Shown here one piece after another: positions 8,208 through 14,365 of a stretch of 14,365 bases of DNA. The translations under genes and the position numbers were made by a program. Source of the DNA: JBEBGV01 sp040081265 (GTDB lineage: Bacteria; Acidobacteriota; Vicinamibacteria; Vicinamibacterales; UBA2999). How positions within the stretch are numbered: position 1 is the stretch's first letter; the number at the start of each line of letters is the position of its first letter. The stretch covers positions 1 through 14,365 of the forward strand of contig JBEBGV010000096.1 of assembly GCA_040081265.1 (NCBI GenBank). Reading direction: 5' to 3'. The notes under the pieces are model-generated. The model was given only the letters and a program-made list of their open reading frames with translations, did not search any database and had not been told where the DNA came from.

Positions 8208-9392
8208 TTAAACCTCCAGCTTGAAAATGAAGCCGCCGGCGTCTCGGTCGTTGTCGTAGACCCGGAGCTTCGGGTGAACCTTGGGCAGCAACTCCCGTCC
8301 GCAGAGGACGGCGATTGGAGCGGGCACGGCTGGAAACAGATCGATCGTGTCGAGCGGGCCGTACGTCTGAAGGATGGTCGCGATCGCCTCCTGATACACG
8401 GTACGGAACGCATCCAGGTCCCGCTTGTGCTGAAGGAACGTCGTCTGCGGCGTCATGCCGTTGAGCGTGATCTGGTAGATGGCGGATGACCTCCTTATGT
8501 CTGCCGGCAGGTCTTGCAGCCGGATCGTCCCGCTCAGGGACAGCACGAGGGCGACCTTCTTGAAGTGGCCGCGGTTCATGCGGCGGAAGCAGTACTTGAC
8601 CGGCACGCCGTCTATCTTCCAAGTCCACGATTCCGTATCGCGATGTCGTTGATACGGGTCGCTGGCGACCTTGTTGCTCAGTTGTCGGCCCAGGCACATC
8701 AGCAGCGGGATGGGGCCGATGGCGAAGATGGAGATGTGCGCGGCCTTGACCGCTTCGCCCTCCGGGCTGAACAGATCCTGGACGCGCCGCTTGATGGTCG
8801 TACAGGCAGTCTTGTAGAAGGCGCGGTCGTCGGCGGGAAGGCCGGTCAGATCGATCGTGAACGGCTGCCGAGTGGTCGGAAATCTCGGGGCGGTGGCTTC
8901 CGCAATCTGATGGTACGGAATCCCGACCATCTGCCCTCGGATGAGCGCCTTGAAGACCACAACCGCCGTCTTGCGGTCAGGGCCGAGCGAGGTCACATGC
9001 TTGATGCGGTCCTCGTGGGCCGTCTTGTAGCTCTCGAGGGCCGAGCGGGTGTAGTCGGCCGGATGGTCGTCAATGAGCTTGTGGTGCGTCGGGCACAGCA
9101 GCATCAGGTTGACGAGCTGGTGGATGTTTGCCGGCCGATTCGCGTCCGCTCCGCGTGGCCCCTGCTCTCGGAAGGCCACGATGTGCGCCGCCTCGCCGAA
9201 GTTGCCGTCGGTCAGCGTGAGGGAATCCTCAAAGAGATATGTGTTGCAGCCGTCGAACTCACAGCGTCCCCCGGCGTGCACGCATAGGAGCAGCCGGACG
9301 CGATGGGGTATGTCTCGGGCGGCGACAACCGGCGACAGCACTCGTGGCTTTCCGGAGCTGCGTCCTGATTTGGTGGTTCGAGATATCGGCAT
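8208..9392 (-). CDS. cap5: CBASS effector nuclease Cap5 (HNH-SAVED)
   Basis: This is the killing protein of the CBASS: cyclic dinucleotide binding to the SAVED domain drives assembly and turns on the HNH nuclease, which degrades DNA. N-terminal HNH region: zinc-ligand candidates C44 and C49 (GGRCEFDGC), the ββα-metal histidine H70 in GEAAHIVAF, N95 in VNLMLLCPTHHKLID, then C100 and H103/H104. Residues from about 150 to 394 fit SAVED, with HISIFAIGPIPLLMCLGRQL, the W-x-W of ESWTWKIDG, and a C-terminal GGFIFKLEV. The 394-residue length matches Cap5 proteins. It is the first structural gene of the operon, preceded by its own promoter and operator within the end of the peptidase gene. The ATG at 9392 has no strong Shine-Dalgarno. 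All expected catalytic residues are present, so the gene appears intact. Confidence 0.92.
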   Translation of the reverse strand: MPISRTTKSGRSSGKPRVLSPVVAARDIPHRVRLLLCVHAGGRCEFDGCNTYLFEDSLTLTDGNFGEAAHIVAFREQGPRGADANRPANIHQLVNLMLLCPTHHKLIDDHPADYTRSALESYKTAHEDRIKHVTSLGPDRKTAVVVFKALIRGQMVGIPYHQIAEATAPRFPTTRQPFTIDLTGLPADDRAFYKTACTTIKRRVQDLFSPEGEAVKAAHISIFAIGPIPLLMCLGRQLSNKVASDPYQRHRDTESWTWKIDGVPVKYCFRRMNRGHFKKVALVLSLSGTIRLQDLPADIRRSSAIYQITLNGMTPQTTFLQHKRDLDAFRTVYQEAIATILQTYGPLDTIDLFPAVPAPIAVLCGRELLPKVHPKLRVYDNDRDAGGFIFKLEV

Positions 9393-9405
9393 CGCGTCAC
9401 GTTAG

Positions 9406-9433
9406 AGCTGGTAGAAGCTGGTATTAGCTTACA
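9406..9433 (-). promoter_or_regulatory. Operator and 10-bp phased AGCT repeats before cap5
   Basis: AGCT occurs at 9406, 9416 and 9426, exactly one helical turn apart; the first two are parts of an exact AGCTGGTA repeat and the third lies in AGCTTACA. The 12 bases at 9422-9433 match the perfect palindrome before capH (10517-10528) at 10 of 12 positions. The block begins at the -10 box and runs over the predicted start of transcription into the leader, where a bound repressor would block RNA polymerase. Binding by the XRE protein is inferred. Confidence 0.65.
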
Positions 9434-9461
9434 TTCTAGGCAAAAAAATTTAGAGCGTCAA
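9433..9461 (-). promoter_or_regulatory. Sigma70-type promoter for cap5
   Basis: On the minus strand, TTGACG (9456-9461) is followed after exactly 17 bases by TAGAAT (9433-9438), 10 of 12 matches to the sigma70 consensus. The stretch is AT-rich against a high-GC background. The predicted transcription start is near 9426, giving a leader of about 34 bases. The -35 box lies just outside the peptidase stop codon (9450-9452), so cap5 can be transcribed separately from the control genes. Confidence 0.7.
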
Positions 9462-10166
9462 TTGATTCCTAGATTTTTCTGGATAGAGCAATTCCAAACG
9501 AATTCGCACGACTACAGGATTCACATCAAAAACATCTGCCAATTCACGAATCGCGAGATCCCGGTGGCTGGCCGGTAGCATTGGCAGACCCAGCATGCCT
9601 TGCGGTTCCAGATGGGCATTCACGGCCTTGGCAACCAAGGCTTTCGGGAGCAGTAGGGCGCCCATGGCCATGTTGGCCTGGAACTCCCACCAGCGGTACG
9701 GTGGCTTGGTCTTGCGGCCACCGTCCGTGGCCGGCGTCCCGTCATCGCGGCAGAGGATCTTCGGGGCGTCCTTGGCGAGGCCATCTCCAAACAGGGCGTC
9801 AGGGCGCGGACCAAGCACAAACAGATGGGAGTGAAGAAGGCCATGCCCGCCTTCATGCGCGAGGGTCGTTCTCAGTCGTCGCTCGGCAGGACGCGTACCC
9901 TCTTCGTCCAAGGCCGTCGTGATCACGATCTCCTCGACACCCTTGGTACCAAACCGGGTGAACCCGAGCAGGCCATTCGGCAGGTCCTCGTACGTCGGCT
10001 GAAGATCGAACCGCTTCTCGATGAACCGGTCAATCCGAACCGGAGAAGGGTCAGACGGATAGAAGCCGAGCTTCTGAAGCTCATCAGAACAGATCGCTTC
10101 CACGTCGTTGGGCGTGTAGTACGGCTGCTCGACGAACGGGCCGCTCGGGGACTTGAACGTCTTCAT
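9450..10166 (-). CDS. capP: ImmA/IrrE metallopeptidase, CapP-like activator
   Basis: This is a zinc metallopeptidase that, in the CapH/CapP pair, cleaves the repressor when activated, with DNA-damage products reported as the trigger. The 238-residue protein has TTLAHEGGHGLLH with the HExxH site at 104-108 (H104, E105, H108) and the later acid E161 in WWEFQANMAMGALLLP, the normal ImmA/IrrE layout. C139 in KILCRDDG lies between them, where CapP proteins are reported to carry a cysteine that can occupy the active-site zinc and hold the enzyme off; that match is from memory. The ATG overlaps the repressor stop by 4 bp (ATGA), so the pair is translated together. It sits directly upstream of cap5. 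The gene name rests on the motif and the CBASS context; a phage-type ImmA is the alternative. Confidence 0.82.
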   Translation of the reverse strand: MKTFKSPSGPFVEQPYYTPNDVEAICSDELQKLGFYPSDPSPVRIDRFIEKRFDLQPTYEDLPNGLLGFTRFGTKGVEEIVITTALDEEGTRPAERRLRTTLAHEGGHGLLHSHLFVLGPRPDALFGDGLAKDAPKILCRDDGTPATDGGRKTKPPYRWWEFQANMAMGALLLPKALVAKAVNAHLEPQGMLGLPMLPASHRDLAIRELADVFDVNPVVVRIRLELLYPEKSRNQLTL

Positions 10167-10504
10167 CCCTTCTTGCCTCGATGCTTCTTCAGGAACTCCA
10201 AGAGATCTTCGGCGCTGACTCCGTCGTCCACCACCTTGCGCAGAGCAAAGCCCATCGCCGGATTGGCCGCCGCCATCCGCTTCAACTCCTGGACTGGCGG
10301 CCGGGCATCGTGCTTCTGGAGTTCAACAACAGTGGTGTCGAGCTCATGCGCGAGCTTCCCCAGGACATCCTCGGACGGATGCCGGCGCCCGAGTTCAACG
10401 TCGGAAAGGAAGGGAGGCGACACCTGAATTCGCTTGGCAAGTTCCCTGACGGACAGGTCCTTCTTCTCGCGCAGTTCTCGAACGTGCTCGCCCAACGTTT
10501 TCAT
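10163..10504 (-). CDS. capH: XRE-family HTH repressor, CapH-like
   Basis: This is a small DNA-binding repressor of 113 residues from the ATG at 10504; the codon just before it is GTG (10507), an equally possible start. The N-terminal part is a Cro/C1-type helix-turn-helix: LGEHVRELREKKDLSVRELA, IQVSPPFLSDVELGRRHPSE and DVLGKLAHELDTTVVEL. The C-terminal 40 residues probably serve dimerisation and carry the cleavage site for the peptidase. It is the first gene of the defence run and is coupled to the peptidase by a 4-bp overlap. Its promoter contains a perfect palindrome between the -35 and -10 boxes, and a close copy lies at the cap5 promoter, so it very likely represses itself and the CBASS genes. 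The CapH name is by context; sequence alone says XRE repressor. Confidence 0.82.
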   Translation of the reverse strand: MKTLGEHVRELREKKDLSVRELAKRIQVSPPFLSDVELGRRHPSEDVLGKLAHELDTTVVELQKHDARPPVQELKRMAAANPAMGFALRKVVDDGVSAEDLLEFLKKHRGKKG

Positions 10505-10514
10505 CACTTCGTCT

Positions 10515-10542
10515 AGTGTAAGCTTACATCAGGGTTTGTCAA
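10515..10542 (-). promoter_or_regulatory. Sigma70-type promoter for capH-capP
   Basis: On the minus strand, TTGACA (10537-10542), a perfect -35 box, is followed after 16 bases by TACACT (10515-10520). The predicted start near 10508 is at or next to the GTG/ATG start codons, so the transcript may be leaderless or nearly so, and there is no good ribosome-binding site. Confidence 0.65.
10517..10528. promoter_or_regulatory. 12-bp palindromic operator TGTAAGCTTACA
   Basis: A perfect palindrome between the -35 and -10 boxes of the capH promoter, overlapping most of the -10. Half of it (AGCTTACAT) recurs exactly at 9426-9434 in the cap5 promoter. Position, symmetry and recurrence make it the likely binding site of the XRE repressor dimer. 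Confidence 0.75.
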
Positions 10543-10611
10543 GCTCCCCAGCGCTTGAGATGTCCGCAACTGGATGACTGGTTTTCCTCCCTCGAGCCGG
10601 GGCACAGAAGT

Positions 10612-11115
10612 TCAGTCAAAAGCGAGTGACGTCGAGAGTTCCCGGTGCGCCTCGATTTCCGCCTTCAGATCAGCGATCTTCTGCTCGGCGGTGGCGATGG
10701 CATCGGCGCCGGCGATGAAGCGGCGCGGCGGTCGTTCCTGGTTCGCGATCGTGATCAGCGCGCGCGCGAGCTTCGCCGGGTCCCCGGAGTGCTGTCCGTT
10801 CTGGGCTTTCCAATATTCGACCAGCGGCCCTCTGCGCTCGTCGTAGTCGGCGATGGACGGCTTGGCATAGTTCGTCGATTGCTCCGTGAGGAGCTCCGTG
10901 CGAAAGAATCCCGGATTGACGATGGTCGTGGTGATACCGAACGGCGCGACCTCCGCCTGCACGGATTGCATCCAGCCCTCAAGGCCGAACTTGGACGCGG
11001 CGTAGGCACTCACGAACTCGAAGCCGGCGGCGATGCCCGCCGACGAGGAGATCGAGATGATGCGACCCGAGCGCTGCTTCCGCATCACCGGCAGTACCGC
11101 CCGGGTGACGTTCAT
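10612..11115 (-). pseudogene. Short-chain dehydrogenase remnant lacking its N-terminus
   Basis: The frame encodes 167 residues that match the C-terminal two-thirds of classical SDR oxidoreductases: MNVTRAVLPVMRKQRSGRII, ISSSAG with the catalytic serine, S-A-Y38-A-A-S-K42 (YxxxK), and NPGFFRTEL. Normal family members are about 250-290 residues and begin with a TGxxxGxG nucleotide-binding site. That part is missing. The first Met lies inside a conserved segment (normally ...NVIGPMNVTRAVLP), and the codons before it still read RVIGP up to about 11139, where a stop interrupts. The upstream 90 bases hold no Rossmann motif before the next gene ends at 11206. The N-terminal third was therefore lost, with a likely small indel, and the product cannot bind NAD(P). 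It could be left from insertion of the defence island nearby. A functional short protein is unlikely. Confidence 0.75.
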
Positions 11116-11205
11116 CGGGCCGATGACCCGTTCGCATGCTCACCTGCCTGTAGAGCAGTACGAGCGGGCCGCGCCATTTGTGTCAGTTTGTACAGTTACG
11201 GGACA

Positions 11206-11577
11206 CTAGTCGCCGAGCCACGTAAATACGTAGCCAGGGTCCGTACGCGCGAGCGCGATGACAGCAACGAGCGCCGCCACGGCAGTGGCTCGAAGGATCC
11301 ACGGTCGTCTCGGGCGATCATGCACGAGGAATGTCAACGCGATCGCACACAAGACCGCCGCGAACATGAGAGGCATGCCAGCCACAATCGACGCATGATG
11401 GAGATCGAAGCCCAGATCCCTGGGATCGGGCTGATAGGGCGCCGGCCATCGACCTAGCGTCACGCGCGCACGCAGGATGAACAGGCCGAACAGCAGCAGC
11501 CACGCCATCGGTGCTAATGCCAGACTCCACATCAGGACGGCGAGTGGTGTTCGCGTTTGGCGCTCGTTATCCATCAT
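11206..11577 (-). CDS. Small three-helix membrane protein
   Basis: A hypothetical protein of 123 residues starting at tandem ATG codons (11577 and 11574). Three hydrophobic segments are visible: about residues 12-36 (WSLALAPMAWLLLFGLFIL), 63-86 (IVAGMPLMFAAVLCAIAL) and 95-110 (LRATAVAALVAVIALA), so it is an inner-membrane protein. Charged stretches (RWPAPYQPDPRDLG and VHDRPRRP) join the helices. I do not recognise a family. The frame continues open to 11907 upstream, but that extension is Ser/Arg/Ala-rich with no hydrophobic or conserved pattern, so the tandem ATG is preferred. No strong Shine-Dalgarno is seen. It lies between the dehydrogenase remnant and the cobalamin genes, and no link to either is evident. 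Confidence 0.6.
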   Translation of the reverse strand: MMDNERQTRTPLAVLMWSLALAPMAWLLLFGLFILRARVTLGRWPAPYQPDPRDLGFDLHHASIVAGMPLMFAAVLCAIALTFLVHDRPRRPWILRATAVAALVAVIALARTDPGYVFTWLGD

Positions 11578-12189
11578 GGCTTTTCTCGCGGGAGATCGAA
11601 GCAATTCTACGCTTTTGTCATACTCGGAGCTATTCCCGCCGATCCCGTAAAGAGACCCTTGGCCATGCCTGCTGCGCGCTCGATCAATCGAATGGTTCGC
11701 CCTCGGCCTGCTCAGGCTCGAGGCGACCTGTGCGGCAGCCGCCGGCATCGCGCTTCTCGCAGCGGCCGGCGCAGTGCAGGCGGGCGTGCGCCGGCCGATG
11801 CAGATACAGCCCGACGATGTCGCGGAGAGTGGGGGGCAGCGGCCCGCAGACTTGAGCCGCAGTCGTTCTTCGAGACTCACCTCGCGAAACCTTAGCGAAC
11901 CTCTCAATAACAGGCCATTTATGCAGCTTCTCGGATCAACCAGGGTCGAAGATCGTCGACCGACGAGTCTTCATGGCCTTTCGCGGACCGCAGGTCCTGT
12001 TGAACAGTTGCGGAAATCGTCCAGTGCGGCGAGCCAGCCCATAAACAGCTCAAAATAAACAGGTTACGGATCCGGCCAATCCCCAGTATCGAACTTCCAC
12101 AGGCTAAGTGCTTGATTCCAGGTCGCCTGAACCACTTTGTACAACGATCTCGACAACCGGCGCACGCTGGATGGGCAGCTGCCTCCCCG
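11578..12189. other. About 600 bp without a recognisable gene
   Basis: Several frames are open on both strands because of high GC content, but none shows a known motif, a good start signal or a believable protein composition. A plus-strand frame near 11690-11790 reads a short hydrophobic Ala/Leu-rich stretch and could be a decayed membrane-protein fragment. No tRNA, riboswitch or strong terminator was seen. Confidence 0.5.
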
Positions 12190-13179
12190 CTACGCGAGGG
12201 CTGACGCAAAAGTGGTCAGGGCCGCGGCCGCCAATGCCACCGCGAGCAACCCAGTCGTGAGCGTTAGCGCCATCGCTTTCATCACGTCAGAGTTGGTGGA
12301 AAGGGGAGGATCATTGGGATCGCCCACCCACAGGTCCGTCACTAGTACTCCCTTCAGCCAAATCGGACCCACGATTCGCCGCGCGAGTGCTCCAGCCATC
12401 GCGGCCTCGCTCCAGCCGGAGTTGGGGCCCAGCAGCACGGCGTGCTGCCCGAGGCCCACCCTCCACCCTTTTCGTCCCGACAAACCAGGCGCAACGGCCG
12501 CGACGCACACGATCAGGAACCATGTCAGTCGGGCGGGCAAGTAGTTCATCGCATCGTCGAGACGCGCTCCGCACCAGCCGAATCGCAAGTACTCCGGCGT
12601 CTTGTAGCCCACCATCGAATCCATCGTGCTGACGATCTTGAAGAGCACAATGCCGGGTAACCCGCCGAGCACATACCAAAACACCGGACTCACAAAGCCG
12701 TCTGTCAGGTTCTCGCTCAAGCTCTCGACGCCGGCCCGGCGACAGGCCGGCCCGTCCATTCGGTCGGTATCGCGTCCAACAAGCGCGCTGACCGCCTGAC
12801 GCGCCTCGTCAATGTTGTCGCGACGGACGGCTGACTCGATCCTCCAGACGTGGTGCAGCAGATCACCGAGCGCAAGCAGCGAGTAGACGACAAAGACATG
12901 CACCAGCCACCCCGCAGTCGTCGACATGGCTTGTATGAGCACAATGAGGCCCGCAAGGGTTGGCAACCACAGGCCGGTTAGCAAGATGAAGAGCAAGACT
13001 CCGCCGCTGGAGCCGTCGAGGCCTGCCGCACGCAACCGGCGTTCGAACCAATGCAAGGTGCGGCCGATGAGCCGCACCGGGTGCGCGCGATAGACAGGGT
13101 CACCGACGACTAGGTCGATTGCGACCGCAACGACCAGAGCCGCCGGATCCGGTGCAAGCGCATGAGCAAGATCAATCAC
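12190..13179 (-). CDS. cbiB: Adenosylcobinamide-phosphate synthase CbiB/CobD
   Basis: This membrane enzyme joins adenosylcobyric acid to aminopropanol (phosphate) to give adenosylcobinamide (phosphate) in coenzyme B12 synthesis. The 329-residue length is normal. Family signatures are clear: D22-LVVGDP and AHPV near the N-terminus, LVGRDT (133-138), VESLSENLTDGFVSPVFW (151-168), TMDSMVGYK (185-193) and RLDDAMNYLPARLT (206-219). Several hydrophobic segments (about 60-105, 162-185, 218-232 and the C-terminus) fit its membrane location. The start is GTG at 13179, inside the end of cbiZ with an 8-bp overlap, so the two are co-translated. The gene makes chemical sense beside cbiZ, because CbiZ yields the cobyric acid that CbiB uses. 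Nothing odd in the sequence. Confidence 0.93.
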   Translation of the reverse strand: MIDLAHALAPDPAALVVAVAIDLVVGDPVYRAHPVRLIGRTLHWFERRLRAAGLDGSSGGVLLFILLTGLWLPTLAGLIVLIQAMSTTAGWLVHVFVVYSLLALGDLLHHVWRIESAVRRDNIDEARQAVSALVGRDTDRMDGPACRRAGVESLSENLTDGFVSPVFWYVLGGLPGIVLFKIVSTMDSMVGYKTPEYLRFGWCGARLDDAMNYLPARLTWFLIVCVAAVAPGLSGRKGWRVGLGQHAVLLGPNSGWSEAAMAGALARRIVGPIWLKGVLVTDLWVGDPNDPPLSTNSDVMKAMALTLTTGLLAVALAAAALTTFASALA

Positions 13180-14326
13180 CCGTTCGCCACTTCTTCGACC
13201 AACCTAGGGCGACGGCTCTCAAGACCAGCGACTTAACGTCGCCATTCGCAAATGGCCGCAATTCTGAGCGGAACTCGGACCATCGGTTGGCCTGCGCAGC
13301 CAGGTTGGCAGCGAGCGTTGCCGCCTGCTGTGTCATGGCATCGTCAGCGACAGACGCCGGAAGGGTGCCGTACCGCACTCGATCGGCCACCACTGCCATC
13401 GCGTGAGCCGCGGCGCCAACGAGAGGCTCGAAAAACGCGGCCTTGCTGTTCTTCTTGAGCAGTTCCAAGTCGCCTTCGCTCAGGAAAGGAGCGATGTCGT
13501 CGAACACCGTTTCCTCGCGTACACCGAACCGCCCGAGCGCGTGAAACACGCCACGGGTATAGCTCACTTCAAGGCCATTCTGCCAGCGTAGCGCTTCGAG
13601 AGTCGCCTCTCTCGTCGCGCTCCCAATAATCTCGCCCAGCTTCATGTGCGGACTCGCGGACGTGAGCACCTTACCTCCGGACACGGGGGCTGCAATACAG
13701 TACTGGTCGGTTCCTGTTCCGGTCGCCAGATCGATGTGCAGCTTGCTCGGGACGGCGAGCCGCTGTAACGCGGCCGTCTTGCCCTCCGTCATCGTCACCA
13801 CCACCCGCGCCATGGCGGCAGGCGTCAGTGGACGGTTGATGAGCAACATGGTGTTGATCGTGCCCGCGTACAGCGGCACCTTCTGCATTCCAGTGTCCGT
13901 CTCACGCCACGTCGCAGGCTCTCCGGCGGCGGTCGCATTGCCCGCAACGCCGGCAGTAACGGCCGCTGTCACCGATACATCTTCATCGACCTCGCGCGTG
14001 ATCGCCACGTAGTTCATGTTCGCGGCCGTCCCCATGACGGCCGTGTGCTCGGAGGGGAGATTGACTTCCTCGCACACCCGGTCGTGGTACGCCTCCATTC
14101 CACCTTCCGTGACCACGTGATGTCGATCGACGTGGGCCGTTCCCTCGCAGCTCTGATGATTGACCAGCCAGCCCACATGTTCTGCCCATCCGCCGTGTCG
14201 AACGGAGGTGCTGACTACATGATGGGCGCCTTTGAGCTCCGCGACGAGATACCGGCCCGCGCGGCGCAGTTCGAAGAGCGGTTCGGCGCGCAGGCGCTCC
14301 CAACTGAGTGTTTCGAACTCTTTCAT
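13172..14326 (-). CDS. cbiZ: Adenosylcobinamide amidohydrolase CbiZ
   Basis: CbiZ cleaves the aminopropanol arm of adenosylcobinamide to give adenosylcobyric acid, allowing salvage and remodelling of scavenged corrinoids. Recognisable segments are KGAHHVVSTSVRHGGW (residues 32-47), VNHQSCEG (55-62), NLPSEHTAVMGTAANMNYVA (89-108), then SVTAAVTAGVAGNATAAGE, all typical of the family. The protein is 384 residues from the ATG at 14326, with an extra C-terminal helical region that carries a FEPLVGAAAHAMAVVADRV segment. The frame runs on upstream as MYKRQ-IGIRLI, but those residues come from sequencing adapter plus a few bases and must not be used. The ATG has no clear ribosome-binding site, and only 18 genuine bases precede it, so a start farther upstream off the contig is possible. 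Its stop overlaps the GTG of cbiB. Confidence 0.88.
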   Translation of the reverse strand: MKEFETLSWERLRAEPLFELRRAGRYLVAELKGAHHVVSTSVRHGGWAEHVGWLVNHQSCEGTAHVDRHHVVTEGGMEAYHDRVCEEVNLPSEHTAVMGTAANMNYVAITREVDEDVSVTAAVTAGVAGNATAAGEPATWRETDTGMQKVPLYAGTINTMLLINRPLTPAAMARVVVTMTEGKTAALQRLAVPSKLHIDLATGTGTDQYCIAAPVSGGKVLTSASPHMKLGEIIGSATREATLEALRWQNGLEVSYTRGVFHALGRFGVREETVFDDIAPFLSEGDLELLKKNSKAAFFEPLVGAAAHAMAVVADRVRYGTLPASVADDAMTQQAATLAANLAAQANRWSEFRSELRPFANGDVKSLVLRAVALGWSKKWRTGD

Positions 14327-14344
14327 AATCAGTCGAATCCCAAT

Positions 14345-14363
14345 CTGTCTCTTATACACATCT
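14345..14363. other. Nextera/Tn5 mosaic-end adapter (assembly artefact)
   Basis: CTGTCTCTTATACACATCT is the exact reverse complement of the 19-bp Tn5 mosaic end used in Nextera libraries, and the next two bases (GA) continue the read-1 adapter. It lies at the end of the window, so the contig end was not trimmed. The false N-terminal peptide MYKRQ in the cbiZ frame arises from it. Confidence 0.97.
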
Positions 14364-14365
14364 GA

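Noticed and set aside
8514..9287. Plus-strand frame of 257 residues
   Set aside because: Lies wholly within cap5 on the other strand, and composition is that of a high-GC antisense shadow.
10645..11457. Long plus-strand frame of 270 residues opposite the dehydrogenase remnant and the membrane protein
   Set aside because: Arg-rich antisense shadow of two minus-strand frames with recognisable protein features.
11578..11907. Upstream in-frame extension of the small membrane protein to 233 residues
   Set aside because: The extension is Ser/Arg/Ala-rich, lacks any conserved or hydrophobic pattern, and ends at tandem ATG codons where the membrane protein clearly begins.
12131..12144. ACCACTTTGTACAA, a 14-base match to the core of an engineered Gateway attB2 site
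   Set aside because: Bases on both sides do not match the rest of the site, and no vector sequence is nearby. Taken as chance, though noted because the contig end also carries library sequence.
11919..12209. Minus-strand frame of 96 residues in the empty region
   Set aside because: Mixed composition with no motif and no ribosome-binding site; it also overlaps the end of cbiB in another frame.
14327..14359. Start of cbiZ at 14359 (MYKRQ...)
   Set aside because: The first codons are adapter sequence; the first genuine Met in frame is at 14326.
1..14365. CRISPR arrays, tRNA or rRNA genes, insertion sequences
   Set aside because: No regularly spaced long repeats, no tRNA-like cloverleaf and no transposase or integrase frame was seen on either strand.

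Overview
The window is high-GC bacterial DNA, apart from a short AT-rich promoter stretch near 9430-9480. It looks like one end of an assembled metagenomic or isolate contig: the last 19 recognisable bases (14345-14363) are a Tn5/Nextera adapter end, not genome. The organism cannot be named. GC richness, tight gene overlaps, GTG starts and a cobinamide-salvage pair fit a free-living high-GC bacterium, but nothing fixes the phylum.

Layout. Positions 1-4206 (+ strand) hold a two-gene module: a phospholipase D-like protein cut by the window edge, then a large SNF2/RapA-type helicase whose ATG overlaps its stop by 4 bp. A convergent gap of about 107 bp with a perfect 18-bp palindrome follows. Everything from 4314 to the right end is on the minus strand. 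Read in the direction of transcription (right to left), the defence block is: an XRE repressor (CapH-like, 10504-10163), an ImmA/IrrE metallopeptidase (CapP-like, 10166-9450), an HNH-SAVED effector nuclease (Cap5, 9392-8208), a cGAS/DncV-like nucleotidyltransferase (8198-7320), a single E2-like protein with a C-terminal SEC-C motif (7332-6673), a DUF6946-like protein with a PD-(D/E)xK-like pattern (6614-5808), and an ankyrin-repeat protein with a conserved C-terminal DNA-binding-like domain (5750-4314).

The centre is therefore a type II short (E2-only) CBASS with a Cap5 effector and a built-in CapH/CapP control pair. Expected working: phage infection or DNA damage activates the peptidase, which removes the repressor; the synthase, probably modified through its C-terminus by the E2, makes a cyclic dinucleotide; this binds the SAVED domain of Cap5 and switches on the HNH nuclease. 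The sequence supports the control logic directly. Good sigma70-type promoters precede both capH and cap5, and both carry the same operator (a perfect 12-bp palindrome at 10517-10528 and a 10/12 match at 9422-9433) over or next to the -10 box.

Beyond the defence block, 10612-11115 is the C-terminal half of a short-chain dehydrogenase that has lost its N-terminus, which suggests a rearrangement. A small three-helix membrane protein (11206-11577) follows, then about 600 bp with no recognisable gene. The last two genes are a coupled pair for corrinoid salvage: cbiZ (adenosylcobinamide amidohydrolase) and cbiB (adenosylcobinamide-phosphate synthase), overlapping by 8 bp. These look like ordinary chromosomal genes.
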